Shown here: piece by piece, positions 1-11,411 of the stretch | Position numbering within the stretch: position 1 is the stretch's first letter | Layout of the letters: every line of letters begins with the position of its first letter | Source of the DNA: Voacanga thouarsii | Lineage: Eukaryota > Streptophyta > Magnoliopsida > Gentianales > Apocynaceae | Direction: 5' to 3' | Assembly (NCBI GenBank): GCA_026120185.1 | Contig: JANUWF010002051.1 | Location: 930,001 to 994,000, forward strand | Length of the DNA stretch: 64,000 bases | The notes under the pieces: generated by a model | What the model was told of the DNA's origin: nothing | What the model saw: only the letters and a program-made list of their open reading frames with translations | Databases searched by the model: none | Made by a program: the position numbers and the translations under genes

Positions 1-447
1 TTGGTCATTTTAGTAGCCAAGGCAGTGTGTCTTTTAGTCCCCAGTATAGACCGTGAGCCCTAATTAAATACAGGCTAAATAGTTGGTCTTAAATTAAATT
101 AAATGAAATTTATTTTATTTAAGTAGTCTAATTTAATTATTGGGCTAAAGTAAAATAAAGGTCCATAGAGAGAGAGAATTAATTAAATTAGTTTGGTGGG
201 TTAATTAATTGTTCAGGGCCTCGGCCCAGTTTGAATAATTAAATATTAACCTAGGACTAAACTAATATAGGCTTGTTAATTGGACTAGTTTATTTAGGCT
301 AGGAAATTAATTATTTGTTGGGCCATTTATTTGGTTCTAATTAGAATAATTAGTTTAGTCCAAAAGGCTAAACTAAGAGTCCATGTGGCCAATCTAGTTT
401 AACCTAGGATTTTTATTTAGGTTAAATAGGAGAATAGAGAACAACGT
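1..447. other. Left flank of ATH1; probably part of the COP-A 5' LTR
   Basis: This is AT-rich non-coding sequence with repeated TTAATTAA and GTTTAGTC words. It is the DNA into which ATH1 inserted, because its last five bases (AACGT) are duplicated directly after ATH1 and the interrupted sequence resumes at 9324. The resumed part ends in a copia-type LTR end and a primer binding site at 9750-9764. I infer that at least the right portion of this stretch belongs to the same COP-A 5' LTR. The LTR start is not identified; a TGTTGGGCC word near 315 is one candidate, and the start may lie left of the window. No gene is visible. Confidence 0.45.
443..447. repeat. Target site duplication of ATH1, left copy
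   Basis: AACGT immediately precedes the TGATA start of the 5' LTR. The same five bases follow the 3' LTR at 9319-9323. A 5-bp duplication is normal for gypsy integrase. Confidence 0.85.
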
Positions 448-996
448 TGATATGGGCTAAATTAGTCAAGTTTTTCCTAGTTATTTGAGACTCTTTTGTG
501 ATACATTTTATTCAATAACTAGTCATATTCCTTCATATTTGAGATTTTACCCTTGTAAAGTTGTTTTGTTCATTATTTTAGATTTTTAGGGTAAAACGAA
601 ACAAAACCGTTGCAAAACAGAGGAGAGGCGGTGCCGACTAAGGCTCTAGAACCGGCGCCAGCCATGTACTGGATTACACGAACTTCGAAACGACAAAAAT
701 TTGTCAAAACAGAGCAAAACAGAGTGGAACCGGTGCCGGCTCCAAGAGTTAAGGCAGTGCCAGCTGCATTCTGGTTTTCATTGTGCAAAATTTGGAGAAA
801 AATTGGCGAACGAGTAGAGAAGCAGAACACAACCGGCGTCGGCTCCGAGAGCCAAGGCGGCGCCGGCCGTGCCGTGAAGATAAGGCGGTGCTTGATTTTT
901 TCTACGCGATTTTTGGTAATCTGCGGAGTTTTAGTATCTCCCAACTTTTATTCGGCCAAGAACTCTGTACCTACGAGTTTAGGCACTTTCTAAGCC

Positions 997-1004
997 TATA
1001 AATA
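997..1004 (+). promoter_or_regulatory. TATA box of ATH1 5' LTR
   Basis: TATAAATA is preceded by AAGCC and followed by a purine-rich leader. The same box is conserved in the 3' LTR (8337-8344) and, on the other strand, in ATH2 (16091-16098). This is the likely start region of the genomic RNA, with the U3/R boundary expected some 30 bp downstream. The GC-rich motif pairs lie just upstream, within U3. Confidence 0.7.
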
Positions 1005-1343
1005 GATGAAAAGCACAAGGAAAAAATGGGAGAATTCATTGATCATCATAGAAAATTACTCGATCAAAAGAGGAATTCTTCAATTAAAGAAAAGTTGTAC
1101 AAGAAGGTCTTCAAAGGAAGAAGAAGGAGGCTTGTCTATGAGTGCTTTCTTTTACTTTGTTTTCTTTTTCTTGAATAATGATATGTTAATTGTGGTATTG
1201 TAATTTGACATTGTTGTAGATATTCATGATTTTTACAGTTATTTGACCTTTTGATTAATTGATTGTTACTCTTAGTACTTGATTACTTGTGCATATTACG
1301 AGATTAATTTGCTGGGTCCTCCTATTAACTTGCTTGGACAAAG

Positions 1344-1471
1344 GGGTTGATGGTGGTCTCAATTCATTAGTTTCATATTTGTTGGCTTTTAACTTGCTTG
1401 GATTAATGGGTTGATGGTGGTCTCGATTCATTAGTTTCATATTTATTGGTTTTTAACTTGCTTGGATAAAG
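1344..1471 (+). repeat. 64-bp tandem duplication inside ATH1 5' LTR
   Basis: Two consecutive copies begin with GGGTTGATGGTGGTCTC at 1344 and 1408. The 3' LTR and ATH2 have one copy. The duplication therefore arose in this LTR after insertion, or came in with a variant template. Confidence 0.8.
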
Positions 1472-2058
1472 GGGTTAAGAGTAGGGACAAAGTAATTAAA
1501 GGTTAATTGATGTCTGCCAGGATATAGATTCATTAGTTAATTTCATGCATAATTTGCCAGGAATGGGAATTAAATCAAGGACTATGGTTAATACATCTTT
1601 TGGGTAAGACTGGTTGAGACAGGATATGTGATGCTAAGTTACCTAGAAGATAGGGGTTCATGGATTGGACAAAGAAGTGAATCTATATTATCCTTCATGA
1701 TGCCAAGAGAATAATTAGTTATAACAAAGATTAAGTACTTTAGGTCATGTATGTCAAGACAATGGCTTAAGTTACATAATTCTACATCATTGACATGTAT
1801 ATATTTTTATTTTATTTTATTTTATTTTTATTTTTATTTATTTTTTACTTTATCGAGTCGGTAAAACAATGAAAGAAACGTGATTAATGTCTACTTGTTC
1901 CTTGAGGATCGACACTTATTTGAACCATATGCTCAGTTAATGATGAGTACGCTTGCTCATATGTGTGATTTAGGTTGAACTTTTTAATTTGAACTTTATT
2001 AGGAATGTACTTAGTTTTTGTATGATTTTTACACCCAAGTCCTGACACAACAAGTTTT

Positions 2059-2076
2059 TGGCACCGTTGCCGGGGA
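2059..2076 (+). promoter_or_regulatory. Primer binding site (tRNA-Asp type)
   Basis: TGGCACCGTTGCCGGGGA lies six bases after the 5' LTR end. Apart from one base it is the TGGCGCCGTTGCCGGGGA sequence typical of Athila/Tat elements, which is complementary to the 3' end of tRNA-Asp. It primes minus-strand DNA synthesis. Confidence 0.88.
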
Positions 2077-2443
2077 ACAATAGCATGAAAGTTTGGATTT
2101 TATTGATTTAACCATGTAAATACATAAATATGCAAATCTATAAAATATGTATAATTGTTCTTTCCGCAAAAATGTGCTATCCTATATTTTGTATTTCATG
2201 TATTCTTGTACAACCTTGTAACCTTACTTACTAACTTTGACTATACCATTTTAACTAACTTTGTAACCTTTTAATTTTATTTTAATAATTAATTCTGTTA
2301 TCTAACTTGTTTCTCATTTGCTTAGGTATTATCCTTGGTACATGACCTGAAAATCTGAAGGCGAGATAGTCGATTTGGACCCTGAAATCGAAAGGACATG
2401 ATCAAAAATTCGCTGGATAATTAAAAGGAACTTGATCGTCGAG

Positions 2444-3714
2444 ATGGATGGTGCTCAAAACAACAATGCTGGGAATGCTAGGAGGGTTATGGATAACTTT
2501 GTGAAACCTGTAATCTCAGGCACAGGCTCGAGTATCACTAGACCTAGAATAGATGCAAACAATTTTGAAATAAAGCTTAACATTATCCAAATAGTTCAAA
2601 ATATGGTTCAATTTGATGGGTTACCTGAAGAAGATCCCAATGCTCACTTAGTTAGTTTTCTTGAGATTTGTAATACTTTCAAGATGAATGGTGTTTCTGA
2701 GGATACCATTAAGTTAAGACTTTTTCCTTTTTCCTTGAGAGATAGAGCTAAATCTTGGTTAAAGTCTTTACCTACAGGTTTCATCACTACTTGGAATGCC
2801 CTAGCTAAAAAAATTTTGGCCAAGTATTTTCCTCCAGCTAGGACAGCCAAACTTAGGAATGAAATATTCGCCTTCTAACAATTAGATTCTGAACCCTTAT
2901 ATGAAAGTTGGGAGAGATTTAAGGAGATGTCAAGAAAATGCCCACACCACGGATTTGAGTTGGGAATGCAAATACTTATCTTCTTGAATGGCCTCACGTT
3001 CGCAACACGGTAAGTGGTGGACTCTTCTGTAGGGAGTTCCATCAATCATAAGACCCCAGAACAAGTATTTAAGTTTATTGAAAATTTGGTTTCTAATAAC
3101 TATTCTTGGGGGAGTGCAAGGTCAAGAGCTCGTGTGCAAGGAGTGCACAAATTGGATACTGTGGCAGCATCAGAGGCTAAGGTGGATGCCTTAACTCAAA
3201 AGATGGAATAGACGGTGATGCTTTAAGGCCAGGTACTAAACGTGAGTTGTGATTTCTGTGGAGAAGGACAGCCCAACCATGAATGCCAAAATATGGGTCA
3301 CTCCAAGAAACGTCGGAACAAGCGGCCTTCGCAGGTAATGTCTGGCCAGGTAACAACTCTTATAGCTCTACCTATAATCCTGGTTGGCGAAATCACCCTA
3401 ATTTCTCTTGGAGTAATGGAAATCAACCTAGGCAAAGGTCTTTCAATTTTGGAAGTAATCAAAGGAACCAAAATCCAATGAACAATAATGCAGCATCTTC
3501 AAAGCCACCATTGGAAGAGTTGATTGGCCAATTGGTAAGTACCACGGAGGCTAAGTTATAAGGAGTCGATGAAATAATAAGGAACTTAGAGGCTTCCATG
3601 CACAATTTGGAGAACCAAATTGGTCAACTAGCCAAACTCTTGGGAGATCGTCAAGCGGGGACATTACTAGGGAATGCTGAGGAAAATCCACGGGATCACA
3701 GCCGTGGGAAACAT
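2444..3714 (+). pseudogene. gag: Broken gag of ATH1
   Basis: Gag forms the virus-like particle that packages the element RNA. The first frame (ATG at 2444; a TTG at 2432 is in frame but not a plausible start) carries the plant retrotransposon gag core: an RLFPFSLRDRAKSWL segment at 2725-2769, then the YFPPART and KLRNEI motifs. A stop at 2876 interrupts it, but homology resumes directly (LYESWERFKEM, CPHHGFELGMQ), with another stop near 3012 and frame changes near 3210 and 3290. A zinc knuckle-like CDFCGEGQPNHEC lies near 3250. A glutamine/asparagine-rich C-terminal part runs to about 3714. There are at least three stops and two frameshifts, so no full-length Gag can be made. Homology is by recognition of family motifs. 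Confidence 0.85.
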
Positions 3715-4790
3715 TGAAGCAGTGTTACTTTTCTTTACTTTCAGTTTTTGTGATTGAGACAATTTTTATTTATGTTATTTTAATTGATTAATTAGAGTGA
3801 ATTATTCAGCATTATTGTATGTTTTGTATTTTTTATTTAAAAAAAATTGAGAAACCCCGGACAGAACCAAGGCAGCGCCGGTTCCAAGAGCTTGGACCGG
3901 CACCGGTTCCTTTCGGGTGAAGCACAACTCAAGGGCCATTTTGGCCACTTTTTCTTCAAATTCTCCAATCTCCCTCTCAAATTCTCTCAAGCCGGTGCCG
4001 GCTTCACATCCCTCACTTCCCAAAAATTTGATTTTGCAACTCCTAACCACTTCTATAACATCTATTGACTTCTCTTTTGATGATCCTATGGATCAAAATC
4101 CTCAAAATCTTCAATTTTTCATAACAACATCATATTCAATCCACGAGCAAGGAGCTTAGATTTCTACACAAAGCTTGCATTTTTTACTTGCCCATGCATA
4201 TAAAAGCACAAAAGGTATGTTTTCTATTCAATTCCTACGGTTAAAACGATGTAGATGATATTTTTTTCTAATTTTGGAAATAGTTTTGGCCGAAACATAG
4301 GATTGTGCATGCCTTCTTAACTTATGCATTACTCCTAGAGCTTCATGAATTGGATTAAATTAGGAGTTATTGATCCTTCACTATTTGATTCATGCTTATG
4401 ATCATTAGAGACTTTTTATAGCTAAGGCTAGAATTGTGGCTATTTGTGATACTTGAATATATGGAACGTGCATTGTTTATCACATAATACCATAATGCGG
4501 CCTTCATTGACATGATCATGTCTACTTGCTTGCATTGAGGATAGTCAACACGTTTATACTTTACAATGAACTTTACATATATTGTGCAGGGTGTTGAATT
4601 GATTGGAGGTGATTGATTGAATTGGTTGTTAAAGTTGATATCTTGAAGGAGTTTGGGTGTTGTGGATTGTGAGACTGGTTGAGGATTGCCTGAGATTTGA
4701 GGAATATCTTTGAAAGGGTAGTGGCCCTGTTTTCAGACTTAGAGCTTACTTGTTCTCTCTCTTCCTATTTTCCCCATTCCTTACTTGACC
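3715..4790 (+). other. Non-coding spacer where pol is missing in ATH1
   Basis: In Athila/Tat elements pol follows gag. Here about 1.1 kb of AT-rich, non-coding sequence follows instead. It contains two more GC-rich motif clusters: a pair around 3864-3911 and a single copy near 3990. No RT, RNase H or integrase motif was found in any frame. The poly-A run at 3838 and the LTR-like GC motifs suggest it derives from recombination with other retroelement sequence, but I cannot identify a donor. Confidence 0.55.
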
Positions 4791-5999
4791 ATGTCTAGAG
4801 CAAGGGGTCAGTCTTCTAAAAGGGCGAGAACTTCCTCTTCCTTAGCCTCGTCATCTGTTGATCCTTTGTCCCTTAGACCTGCTGAGTTTATTGATGCATC
4901 TTGTGAGGAATGGTATAGTAGGAGAGCATCTAATAAGATTATTGTCGAGCATACTTTCTCACCCACCTTAGACCGTGCACTCAAATTAAGCATGATGTTT
5001 AGAAAGCTAGGATGGGGGTTGATAGTACAATTGAAAGGGAAGTATTGTCCCCTGCTTATTAAGAAATTATTTGCTAATATGACGGATAAGGTCAATAAAC
5101 ATTTTCCACATATTGAAACAAGAGTGAAAGGAGTTCCCATTGTCATCACTCAAAAACCAATTAGCTAATCTCCTCCGGGTTTTTTACGATGATACTTAGC
5201 AAGGGATTGATGTGAATAATCAAAAGATTCTGTCTGACCCGAATTAGGTTGCTAGCAGGACTAGAGCCACCTTAGGATTATATAAGCATAATGCCTTCCA
5301 AGCTAATAGTTTCTATTCCAACAATGATCTGGTATCCAACTTTAGAGCTCTAGTCTACATGGTTGGATTCAATGTTGTACTATGTGCTAGTGGTTCAATG
5401 AGACTAGACTTATTGACACTTATATTTTGCATCGGATGATGAATACATTACATATTCCTCTTGCACCCTTGATCATCTAATCTATTAGGGAAGTTGTTCA
5501 TCACCGGCTCTCCACAAAAGCCTTCGTTTTCCTCTTGGTTATAATGAAAATTCTGAAAGACTTTGGGGTGAGTCTTAAGGGAGAACTCATGGAGGCTACC
5601 ACTGAGTACGATATGGTCACTGAAGAAACTCTTATAAGTTGCGGGTACAAATATAGCCAGGAGTTGAAAAAGTGGCTAACTCCCTTCGAGGTCAAACATC
5701 CCGGGCAGGTTAGGCCGCCCACAGTGGTGGAAGAGCACCCACCACCACCGGCACAGGCTAGAGCTAGCAGTTCTCAATCCCACTCCCGGACTGACTTTGA
5801 GAATACTGTGCTGGGATGACTCGATCAGCAAATGGCGGTGCTCCTACGCTTGTAGGGTACGATAGATGACATGGCGAGGCAGCAAGCTATTATGGAGCAG
5901 TAGTTGGTCGAGTTGAGGTAGTATTCTTCTGGGCCACATGGTCGTGCGGGTACCTCTGCACCAGCTGATGATGATGAGGATGATGATGCGAAGGACTGA
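4791..5999 (+). pseudogene. Broken second ORF of ATH1 (Athila-type 'putative plant transposon protein')
   Basis: The ATG at 4791 opens a frame to 5168 (about 125 residues) with an Arg/Ser-rich N-terminus, then the conserved RPAEFIDASCEEWY-type segment. Homology continues past the stop in shifted frames: a YDDT...GIDVNNQKILSDP-like stretch near 5190-5240, a GLYKHNAFQANSFYSN-like stretch near 5280, an open block at 5535-5819 with CGYKYSQELKKWLTPFEV, and an acidic tail (several Asp codons) ending at TGA 5997-5999. This protein family is known as an ORF of Athila-type retroelements; its function is not established. At least five stops or frameshifts kill it. The tail is also present, inverted, at 18481-18565 in ATH2. 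Confidence 0.75.
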
Positions 6000-6338
6000 A
6001 AATGCTAGTCTATATTCTCTTGATAACTCTTGTTTTTCCTTTCTCTTTTAATGTTTTTTTTTTTAGTTAGGTTATTTTCCTGTGTACTATGTTCTTTCTT
6101 TTATTTTTTCTTTATTTTTCTTTTCTAGTTTTTATACTTTGGTGTGCTCTTTTGTATTTTTCCTTTTAGGTACTTTGCCACTGCCTCATTCTTCAAGCAT
6201 TCGGCTCTTGTGCAGTACAATGCGCAATGAATGAAAGTTTATTTTTCTTATCTCTTCTCCTTTATATTTTTGGTCCCATGGTATTGTTTTTTTTTTTTTT
6301 TTGTTATATTTATTTGGTCATTGAGGACAATGTCCAGT

Positions 6339-6354
6339 TTAAGTGTGGGGGAGT
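6339..6354 (+). promoter_or_regulatory. Upstream polypurine-like tract of ATH1
   Basis: TTAAGTGTGGGGGAGT is preceded by CATTGAGGACAATG. This combination normally sits directly before an Athila 3' LTR. Here it lies 1.43 kb too early. The inverted equivalent in ATH2 is at about 18127-18145. Confidence 0.6.
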
Positions 6355-7770
6355 GATTTGATTGACAATTCTTCAATGCATATACTTTAGCCTTCTTGGA
6401 AATATTTTGAGCAAAATTTTGAAAAATTTTTCTAATTTTCTGGAGATTTCAAGCTATATTTTTAATGCATGCCTTTATGATAGATTATAGAGCGTATGTT
6501 CTAGATCATTTATGGTTTATGTATGACTTTTTGCATGCACTTGGACGAAGTAGTTCTTGATCTAATGCTTTGCATTGTTCTTAAACCTATTTTTCTACTA
6601 AAATTCATGGAGCATTCTAGAACTTACTTGAATACCTCTCGAGGCGAAATAAGAAAGACAATCATGATTTAACTTAGGGATGACGGTAATAGGCCTTCTT
6701 TGGATGGTTTGAGCTTTTCAAACCTACCTATTGTCATATTATCCCTAGTGCCTATTTTGAGCCTAAATGGTTGATTTCTTTCATTAAAACCTGTCACAAT
6801 ATTTTTTTTTTTGTCCATTACTTGCTTATGAGAGTTTGAATAATTTTCCAAATCTTTATGCTTTTGATGGATGAAAGTATGTGTAAGAAAATATTGAGGA
6901 AGAATGTTGGGATAAAGATCATGACTTGTTACTTTCAATTATAGATCAATAATGAATTAAGCTGGAAAGAGGAAAGAGGAAAGGGAAGGAAGAAAGAGAA
7001 GAAAAAGAAAAGAGAGATTGCAAACAAGTAAGAAAACAACAGCAGCAGTGAAAGAAAAAGAAAGAGAAAAGAAACTTCTTGAAAGAAGAAGAAAGAAAAG
7101 ATCACAAAAGGAATAGTGATTGAGCTGTAAAAAGTTAAGTTCATATAAAGTCCTTAATACTATTATTGGAAATTTAAGTAATCTTGTGGAAAAAATAGAG
7201 AAGAGTTGATGAGAAAAAAAGAAAAAAAAAGAAAAAATGCAGGATTTACTTGAGTTGTAATTGCTTAATAAGGTTATGGTTTGATTGGTTTTTGGAATAG
7301 GAGAGCAAGAAGAGTTGGAAATTATTGATTCTTTTTGTTTATCCTTTTCTTGCGAACTCTCATCTTCTTTGATATTTGAATTTCCTATATCCTTCATTTG
7401 ATAAGCTACATTACAAGCCTTTAGCCTTACATTACAAGCTTAAAAGTCCTACTTTATCTAAGTAGAATCATGATGTGTCTCGGATTAGTAGAGAGAGTGT
7501 ATGAAGAGTAAGCCTATGGAATGCATATTCTTTTTTAACTGAATTCTTTCCAATGGTTTGAGAAACATTGTGAAGTATTGTGATAGTTCTACTGAGTCAT
7601 TTATCACTAACACAAGTCTTGCATTGGTTATGAAAGATGTAGTATCATGTGTTTTATGTTCTTGAATGAAGAAAGCATTGAAGCTATTGTTTTGAAATTG
7701 ATTGAGTGATATGTTAAACCTTGTGTTTTCCTACTTGTTCTTGATACTTTGCTTAAGGACAAGCAAAAAG

Positions 7771-7787
7771 CTAAGTGTGGAGGAATA
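7771..7787 (+). promoter_or_regulatory. Polypurine tract next to ATH1 3' LTR
   Basis: CTAAGTGTGGAGGAATA ends at the base before the 3' LTR and is preceded by AAGGACAAGCAAA. It is the primer for plus-strand synthesis. In ATH2 the matching inverted tract (16652-16668) keeps the cleaner GTGTGGGGGAAT form. Confidence 0.8.
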
Positions 7788-9318
7788 TAATAGGGGCTAA
7801 ATTAGTCAAGTTTTTCCTAGTTATTTGAAGCTCTTTTGTGATACATTTTGTTCAATAACTAGTTATATTCCTTCATATTTGAAAATTTACCCTTGGAAAT
7901 GTGTATTGTTCATTATTTTAGATTTTTAGGGTAAAACAAAACAAAAACGTTACAAAACAGATGAGAGGCAGTGTCGGCTAGGGCTCTAGAACCAGCGCCG
8001 GCCATGCACTGGATTACACGTACGTCGAAGCTACAAAAAATTATCAAAATAGAGTGAAATAGAGTGGAACTGACACCAGCTCCAAGAGTCAAGGTGGTGC
8101 CGGCTGCATTCTGGTCTTCATTGTGCAAAATTCGGAGAAAAATTGGCGAACGAGTAGAGAAGCAGAACACAACCGGCGTCGGCTCCGAGAGCCAAGGCGG
8201 CGCCGGCCGTGCCCTGAAGATAAGGCGGTGCTTGATTTTTTCTACGCGATTTTTGGTAATCTGCGGAGTTTTAGTATCTCCCAACTTTTATTCGGCCAAG
8301 AACTCTGTACCTACGAGTTTAGGCACTTTCTAAGCCTATAAATAGATGAAAAACACAAGGAAAAAATGGGAGAATTCATTTATCATTATAGAAAATTACT
8401 CGATCAAAAGAGGAATTCTTCAATTCAAGGAGGGTTGTACAAGAAGGTCTTCAAAGGAAGAAGAAAGAGGCTTGTCTATGAGTGCTTTCTTTTACTTTGT
8501 TTTCTTTTTCTTGAACAATGATATGTTAATTGTGGTATTGTAATTTGACATTGTTGTAGATATTCATGATTCTTACAATTATTTGACCTTTTGATTAATT
8601 GATTATTATTCTTGGTATTTGATTACTTGGGCATATTACGAGATTAATTAGTTGGGCCTTCCTATTAACTTACTTGGACAAAGGGGTTGATGATGGTCTC
8701 GATTCATTAGTTTCATATTTGTTGGCTTTTAACTTGCTTGGATAAAGAGGTTAAGAGTAGGGACAAAATAATTAAAGGTTAATTGATGTCTGTCAAGATA
8801 TGAATTCATTAGTTAATTTCATACATAATTTGCCAAGAATGGGAATTAAATCAAGGACTATGGTTAATGCATCTTTTGGGTATAACCGGTTGAGACAGGA
8901 TATGTGATGCTAAGTTACCTAGAAGATAGGGATTCATGGATTGGACAAAGAAGTGAATCTATATTATCATTCGTGATGCCAAGAGAATAATTAGTTATGA
9001 TAAAGATTAAGTACTTTAGGTCATGTATGTCAAGACAATGGCTTAAGTTACATAATTCTACACCCTTGACATGTATATATTTTTATTTTATTTTATTTTA
9101 TATTTATTTTTCACTTTATCGAGTCGGTTAAACAATGAAAGAAAGGTGATTAATGTCTACTTGTTCCTTGAGGATCGACACTCGTTTGAACCCTATACTC
9201 GGTTAATGATGAGTACACTTGCTCATATGTGTGATTTGGGTTGAACTTTTTAATTTGAACTTGATTAGGAATGTACTTAGTTTTTGTATGATTTTTACAC
9301 CCAAGTCCAGACACATCA
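7788..9318 (+). repeat. ATH1 3' LTR
   Basis: It starts TAATAGGGGC (the terminal G is mutated to A relative to TGATA) and ends CAGACACATCA. It matches 448-2052 throughout, including the TATA box and the GC-rich motif pairs (7969-8003, 8068-8110, 8172-8220). Confidence 0.92.
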
Positions 9319-9323
9319 AACGT

Positions 9324-9750
9324 TGTTTTTTACTGCTTCTTCTCTGGTGAAAAAACAAACGCTTTCTCTCTCTCTCTCTCTCTCAAAAAATTCCTTTCCC
9401 CTATAAGTTGTTCACCAAACGGGATTAGGCAGGCCATATATTGGAAGATCAAGAGGTTGGCGTTCATATATATGCAAAGACGGAGTAGGAAGCTTGCAAG
9501 AATCGCACCAAAGGTTTCCACCAGCGCACCTACCTCGGTTCCACACATTCTGGTTCAACCAACTTTGAGAATAAGAACAAAAGGTTAGAAATTTTTCTCC
9601 TCGGAGTCTCGCCAAAGCGTGACCGACACCGGCTAAGCCGCCGAAACCGGCACCAGCTTTGTTTGGGTTGTTTCCTATTCTTTAGTTTTCTGTAATTTTT
9701 TTGCTTTCACTGCGTGCTTTGTTTGCTTTTCCCCTTTCTTCAAGCCTTCA
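9324..9750 (+). repeat. Right part of the split COP-A 5' LTR
   Basis: The sequence continues the DNA left of 448 after the duplicated AACGT. It contains a CT microsatellite (9365-9383) and a GC-rich motif pair at 9622-9660. It ends CAAGCCTTCA directly before a copia-type primer binding site, which marks an LTR end. The minus-strand ORFs here are not supported as genes. Confidence 0.65.
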
Positions 9751-9752
9751 AT

Positions 9753-9764
9753 TGGTATTAAAGC
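9753..9764 (+). promoter_or_regulatory. Primer binding site of COP-A (initiator tRNA-Met type, degenerate)
   Basis: TGGTATTAAAGC differs from the usual TGGTATCAGAGC by two transitions (C to T, G to A). It lies two bases after the LTR end. Confidence 0.7.
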
Positions 9765-11411
9765 ATGAAGGTTTTGTGCAAATAGAGAGAGCATGCATCT
9801 AGTTGAATAAAACTGGACATGTATGTGTGATTAAACTGTGATCCTTCATTGTTTGTTGTATTAATAGATTCTTTGTTAAACCACTTTGATGAATGTATAG
9901 GTGAGATGTAATTTGGTTTTTCCTTAGCAAATCGTGTAGGCCCAATGTTAATAGGTATAGGCGGTTGTTGGTTTTTGTAGATTTTGTTGTGTTTGGATTG
10001 AAATCGAAAAGCCAATGGAGGAAGAAAGTTGCAAAAAACCAGAAAGAAAGCAAAAGAAATCGTAGAAAATTCTGCAGGAAGAAGACCCAACAGAACGCAA
10101 TCGGCGCCGGTTGGGGCTGCTAAAACCGGCACTGGCTCGGGTATGGGATCCACTGGTCGCCTGCGAGGTCTGGTTCTGTGCGGCGGGTGCTGTGGACTGC
10201 AGTACAGATGGGTGCTTGATTCAGTGCGGCGGGTGTAGTGGATCAAGGAGAAATTTTTATTTTTCCTTATAATTTTTCTTGCATTTTCTTTTTGGTTTTG
10301 GAGTCCATACCAGACGAAGTTAATATTTTTTCAATAGTTAATATTCATGGAATATTTTTACATGAAAAATATTAGTGAGGGATTTTAGGATTAAACAAGA
10401 CCTTTGATTAATTAATTAATGTGTTTAATTCTATTATCTGGGCACTTAGGTTTAAAAAATAGAAAAGCATGAAAACGTCTATTGTTTTCTAGCATGCTAT
10501 TTGTTTTTAAAGTACCTATGTGCACATTTTCTCAAAGACCAAAGTCTTTGGGAATATTTTTTACAAGAAAATATTTTTCTACAAATTAAATGGTTATTTT
10601 AACTTGAAAAAAATTAATCCTTAGATATTTTCTCAAAGGATTTAATACTTGACATAGAAAATATATTGGATTTAGATATTTTTGTAAGTTAAATAGAAAG
10701 CCATTTTATTTTATTTTGGCATAAGAAAAATTGTTTTGTCAAATAAACTTGAGACCAAAGTCTCTAAAAAGTTTTAATTTGAAAATTTTTTGAAATCATT
10801 AAGTTTTTTAACTTAAATAAAATTAGCCCATGGAAAAATCTCTCAAAAGATATATACCTTGACATAGAGATTTTAATGGATTTAGATATTTTATTTTTGA
10901 GTTAAGGGAAAACTTAATGGAAATTTTCAAAAAATATTTTTCAAAAAATCCTTATTTTAAAAGACTAAGTGGGAGAGGGGTTCCAACGGCCCCACGGCTT
11001 CCATCACGATCCTCATTAAAGATCGTGGGTCCCCTCGTGTCACCCTGAGAGTGAACCCGTATAGGATGGGGATAAAACAAGGATCTAGATCTACTGAACG
11101 GATGTAATTAAAAACTCGGGACACGTACTATGATCGGCCAGCCCACGTAGGAGGTTGTAGTGCGAGGTATGTCTATAGGAAATGAGAGGAAACGTCCATC
11201 CCCTCGATGGAGTTATTTTCTAGATTATTACTTAAAAGGGAAATTACTTTGTGGTGGTTAACACACTTAGCTTAGGGAACTGTTAATTCTCCCAAGAAGC
11301 TATGTAAGTTTTTCTAAGAGCCAAATTAATATCAATTTTGATAAAGTGCACAAATTTATTTTGTTTTCACACACTAAAACTTTTTCTTTTATTTTCAATT
11401 TTTTAGAAATT
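9765..11411 (+). other. COP-A leader between PBS and gag
   Basis: This is non-coding. A GC-rich motif pair lies at 10099-10140 (TCGGCGCCGG and ACCGGCACTGG). The distal part, 10965-11200, is a higher-GC block of the kind found in copia leaders upstream of gag. No ORF is supported. Confidence 0.6.

Larger units (their letters stand above)
448..2052 (+). repeat. ATH1 5' LTR
   Basis: It runs from TGATATGGGC to ACACAACA and aligns along its length with 7788-9318 and, inverted, with 15112-16651. It is about 74 bp longer than the 3' LTR, mainly because of a 64-bp tandem duplication beginning at 1344 and 1408. It carries three GC-rich GGCGCC-type motif pairs at 627-660, 728-770 and 832-880, in otherwise AT-rich sequence, upstream of the TATA box. 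Confidence 0.92.
6000..7787 (+). other. Long 3' untranslated region of ATH1
   Basis: This is non-coding, with strong strand asymmetry. A purine-rich block (6960-7250) is full of AAGAAAGA words, and the apparent minus-strand ORFs over it are only the resulting Phe/Ser/Leu-rich translation. The same region is found inverted in ATH2 (16652-18125). It is bounded by two polypurine-like tracts about 1.43 kb apart. Confidence 0.7.
448..9318 (+). mobile_element. ATH1: complete, pol-less Athila/Tat-type Ty3/gypsy element
   Basis: The element has two ~1.5-1.6 kb LTRs (448-2052, 7788-9318), a tRNA-Asp-type primer binding site (2059-2076), a broken gag (2444-3714), a second ORF (4791-5999), two polypurine-like tracts (6339-6354 and 7771-7787) and a perfect 5-bp target duplication, AACGT. 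Protease, reverse transcriptase, RNase H and integrase are absent: the gag end and the second ORF are about 1.1 kb apart. The PBS sequence, the gag type and the second ORF (like the ORF found downstream of pol in Athila elements) place it in the Athila/Tat branch. It is non-autonomous by structure and its ORFs are decayed, so it is almost certainly dead. It interrupts the COP-A 5' LTR. The assignment to the branch rests on family knowledge; the boundaries are read directly. Confidence 0.9.

Noticed and set aside
6669..7397. Minus-strand ORFs of 69-146 codons over the purine-rich block
   Set aside because: Low-complexity Phe/Ser/Leu translation of the ATH1 3' UTR. The inverted copy in ATH2 shows it is UTR, and no domain is visible.
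9330..10246. Minus-strand ORFs up to 162 codons
   Set aside because: They lie antisense to the COP-A LTR and leader, have no family motif and include the GC-rich motif pairs as Pro/Arg-rich translation.
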